Program-made: the position numbers and the translations under genes
Shown: positions 61,759-64,000 of the stretch, one piece after another
How positions within the stretch are numbered: the first letter of the stretch is position 1
Layout: each line of letters opens with the position of its first letter
The notes under the pieces: model-generated
What the model was told of the DNA's origin: nothing
Databases searched by the model: none
Seen by the model: the letters and a program-made list of their open reading frames with translations, nothing else
Assembly (NCBI GenBank): GCA_021397835.1
Contig: JAJFZO010000191.1
Coordinates: 8,667,226-8,731,225 of the forward strand
Length of the DNA: 64,000 nt
From: Moringa oleifera
Taxonomy: Eukaryota; Streptophyta; Magnoliopsida; Brassicales; Moringaceae
Direction of reading: 5' to 3'

Positions 61759-63698
61759 TCAGAGATACACAACCGCATGGAGTGATAACACATACATATA
61801 GGCACGCACAAAGAGACATGCAAAAGTAACATTAACACCCAAGCAAAACAGAACAAAATAACATAAATTTAACAAATTTAAAGAAGATTAGAAATTGTAA
61901 TTTTGCATGATTCACTTACATAACAACAATCAACGTTAGCCCCAACCCACACAATCCAAATATACTATCCTTGTCAGCTCACGTTCAAGAAAGCATCTTC
62001 ATTCATCCAAGCCCTTAGCCACTTAATTCCTTACATTGAAATGTAGAATAAGGTATATAAAATAAAAGTAAGTTGCAAAACTAGTTTGTTTCTAGATGCG
62101 CTAAAACATCATAATAGAACTTGAATATTCATTATAAGGCATTGAAAAGATTTTGCCCAGAAAAGGAAAATGAAAAAGCCACATGACAAGGTTATTTACT
62201 CTATACATTACCAACAGTGATTGGTTCTGCTGATATAGAAATAGGTTGGCTCTCAAAACCATGCTCTCTTATCAGAATGTAGGTAGCCACAAGTCTCTAC
62301 CCTACATCATCAACATTAGATTCATACATCCTCGTTGTCTCTCTTGCAGTATCATCAAATGAGTCTATACAAAAAAAAAAACTTTTAAAGAACCAACAGA
62401 TATAATACTAGTTAATTATATTTAGAAAAATATCTAATCTATTAGGTAAAAACGTGTCATAAATTTAGCTAACAAAATATAAATAGAACCAATAGCATAT
62501 TAAAAGACACACGATAAATAAATACGAGAGCATATAATCAACTACAGAAAAAAAAATTGCACTAACCTAGTTTCCTTATTCTAATGTAACCAATCAAACT
62601 TGCCATGCCTTCCTTACTACAAAATACTCTTCAAATCACTTGATAATACTTTCTTTAATGCTATCTCCGATAATTTGGATATTATGAAAGATGAAGGAGT
62701 TAAAAAACTTATTTATTTCTAGATGCTCTAAAACATCATAACAGAACTTGAATACTCACTGTAGGACATTGAAAAGATTTTACCCAGAAAAGGAAAAGAA
62801 AAAAACCATAAAAAAAAGATATTGCTCTGCACATTGCCACTAGTGATTGGTTACGTTGATGCAAAAACGGGTTGGCCATCAACACCGTCTTTTCTTATTG
62901 AAGTGTAGATAGCCACTAGTCAGTACACCCACATCATCAACATTAGCTTCATACATCGTCCTTGTCTCTCCTATAGTGTCATCAAATGAGTCTGTATGAA
63001 ACTTTTAAGGATAAGGAATGTAGTTCTAGTTAATTATTTCTAAAAAATACCTAATCTGTATGGTACAAGCATGTATAAGTTTAGCTAACAAAATATAAAT
63101 GTAGTCAATAGCATATTAAAAGGCACTTGACAAAAAAATACTAGATATAACAATGAACTACCAAAACAAAAAAGAAAAGTTAAAGTAACCCAGTCTCCTT
63201 ATTCTCATGTAACCACTCAAACTTGCTAGGGCCCTCTTTACCCCTACAGTACTCTCCAAATCCTTTTATAATACTTCTTTCAATCACATCTTTGGAAATT
63301 CAGACATTACTAACAAATGGACGAGCTGCCATCAAGTAATATAATCACTTTCTCATCCATCATTACCATTTTTAAGGGTCCAAAAAGATTAGAAATGAAG
63401 TATGTTCAAATAGTTACAGAGAAAAACACGCATTGGCTATGAGACTTGATAAAAACCAACCTTTAAATTTCAATGAGATAGTATCAAAACAAACAATTGG
63501 TCTCAGATCAAAAAGGCAAACACAATGCACATGCATTCAGAGACACACAACCGCATGGAGTAATAACACGTACATATATGCATGCACAGAGAGACATGCA
63601 AAAGTAACACTAACACTTAAGCAAAACAGAATAAAATAACATAAATTTAACAAATTTAAAGAAGATTAGAAATCATAATTTTGCATGATTCACTTACA
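61759..63698 (-). repeat. 1.78 kb tandem units, right arm
   Basis: Mirror of 1-1940. The unit start near 61918 recurs at 63698. Confidence 0.75.
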
Positions 63699-64000
63699 CA
63701 ATAACAATCAACGTTAGCCCTAACCCACGCAATCCAAATATACTATGCTTGTCAGCTCACGTTTCGAAAAGCATCTCCATTCATCCAAGCCCTTAACGAC
63801 TTAATTCCTTACATTGAAATACATAATAAGATATATAAAATAAAAGTAAGTTGCAAAACTAGTTTCTTTCTAGATGCACTAAAACATCATAATAGAACTT
63901 GAATATTCACTGTAAAGCATTGAAAAGATTTTACCCAGAAAAGAAAATTAGAAAAGCCACAAGACAAGGTTATTACTCTATACATTACCAACAGTGATTG
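63699..64000 (-). repeat. Further 1.78 kb unit copy beyond the paired region
   Basis: Matches about 61920-62220 closely, including 'ctagatgcactaaaacatc' and 'acattaccaacagtgattg', with a period of about 1,780 bp. Its mirror partner would lie left of position 1, outside the window. Confidence 0.85.

Larger units (their letters stand above)
35160..63698 (-). repeat. Right arm of a giant inverted repeat
   Basis: Reverse complement of 1-28484, about 55 bp longer because of small insertions, the clearest being about 35 bp at 36907-36941. Gene relics that are on the minus strand in the left arm are on the plus strand here. Differences include single-base changes in the DnaJ-like fragment, one base in the GOST relic (an extra C near 44627) and a stop codon in the copia gag relic that the left copy lacks at the same codon. 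The arm carries on from here into a further tandem-repeat copy at 63699-64000. Confidence 0.97.

Noticed and set aside
1..64000. Organelle inverted repeat
   Set aside because: No plastid rRNA, tRNA or photosynthesis genes are present, and the spliced nuclear gene relics and retroelements rule it out.
1..64000. CRISPR array, bacterial operon or phage system
   Set aside because: No regular spacer-repeat pattern, ribosome-binding sites or prokaryotic gene order is visible. All signals point to plant nuclear DNA.

Overview
This window looks like nuclear DNA of a flowering plant, probably a eudicot. It is very AT-rich, has spliced and decayed plant genes, a decayed Ty1/copia retrotransposon and long AT-rich repeats. 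It shows no bacterial operons, no CRISPR, no rRNA and no convincing tRNA. I see no gene that is clearly intact. The longest AT-rich reading frames are low-complexity translations.

The dominant structure is a giant inverted repeat. Positions 1-28484 (left arm) and 35160-63698 (right arm) are reverse complements of each other. For the outer 24 kb the paired coordinates add up to 63,699 or 63,700 almost everywhere, so the net length drift is about one base. A gap of about 35 bp near 26.75/36.92 kb and a few small ones bring the sum to 63,644 at the inner edge. The arms are not identical: there are scattered single-base changes, so they behave like diverged copies or alleles. The loop (28485-35159, about 6.7 kb) is not palindromic. 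It is an array of AT-rich repeat units whose orientation switches twice. Bases 63699-64000 lie beyond the partner region, whose mate would be left of the window.

From the outside in, each arm holds the following (left-arm coordinates). 1-1940: a 1.78 kb tandem repeat with exon-like relics. 2.8-5.2 kb: exon-like relics, one ending in a plausible C-terminus. 5.2-10.1 kb: intron-like or intergenic DNA with dispersed repeat pairs. 10.2-10.7 kb: an array of roughly 65-77 bp modules built from short palindromes. 10.7-14.0 kb: two AT-rich units in opposite orientation around 1.8 kb of other DNA. 14.97-15.39 kb: three tandem copies of a 130-140 bp repeat. 15.4 kb: a weak hAT-like fragment. 17.4-18.3 kb: a copia gag/protease/pre-integrase relic. 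18.9-19.7 kb: the 3' exons of a GOST seven-transmembrane protein gene. 20.9-22.3 kb: a BAHD feruloyl-transferase-like pseudogene between two direct repeats of about 520 bp. 23.3-23.6 kb: two exon fragments resembling a plant DnaJ/GPALPP-motif protein. 25.2-26.0 kb: a 351 bp-period AT repeat. 27.4-28.2 kb: a zinc-knuckle/coiled-coil relic of a reverse-transcribing element.

The DnaJ-like, BAHD, GOST and copia relics all lie on one strand within 8 kb (minus in the left arm, plus in the right), and the defects I checked are in both arms. The decay therefore predates the duplication, or is shared by both haplotypes if the palindrome is an assembly join. Either the locus is a real large palindrome able to make long double-stranded RNA against parental genes, or two haplotypes were joined head to head through the AT-rich repeats. 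The sequence alone cannot decide between these.
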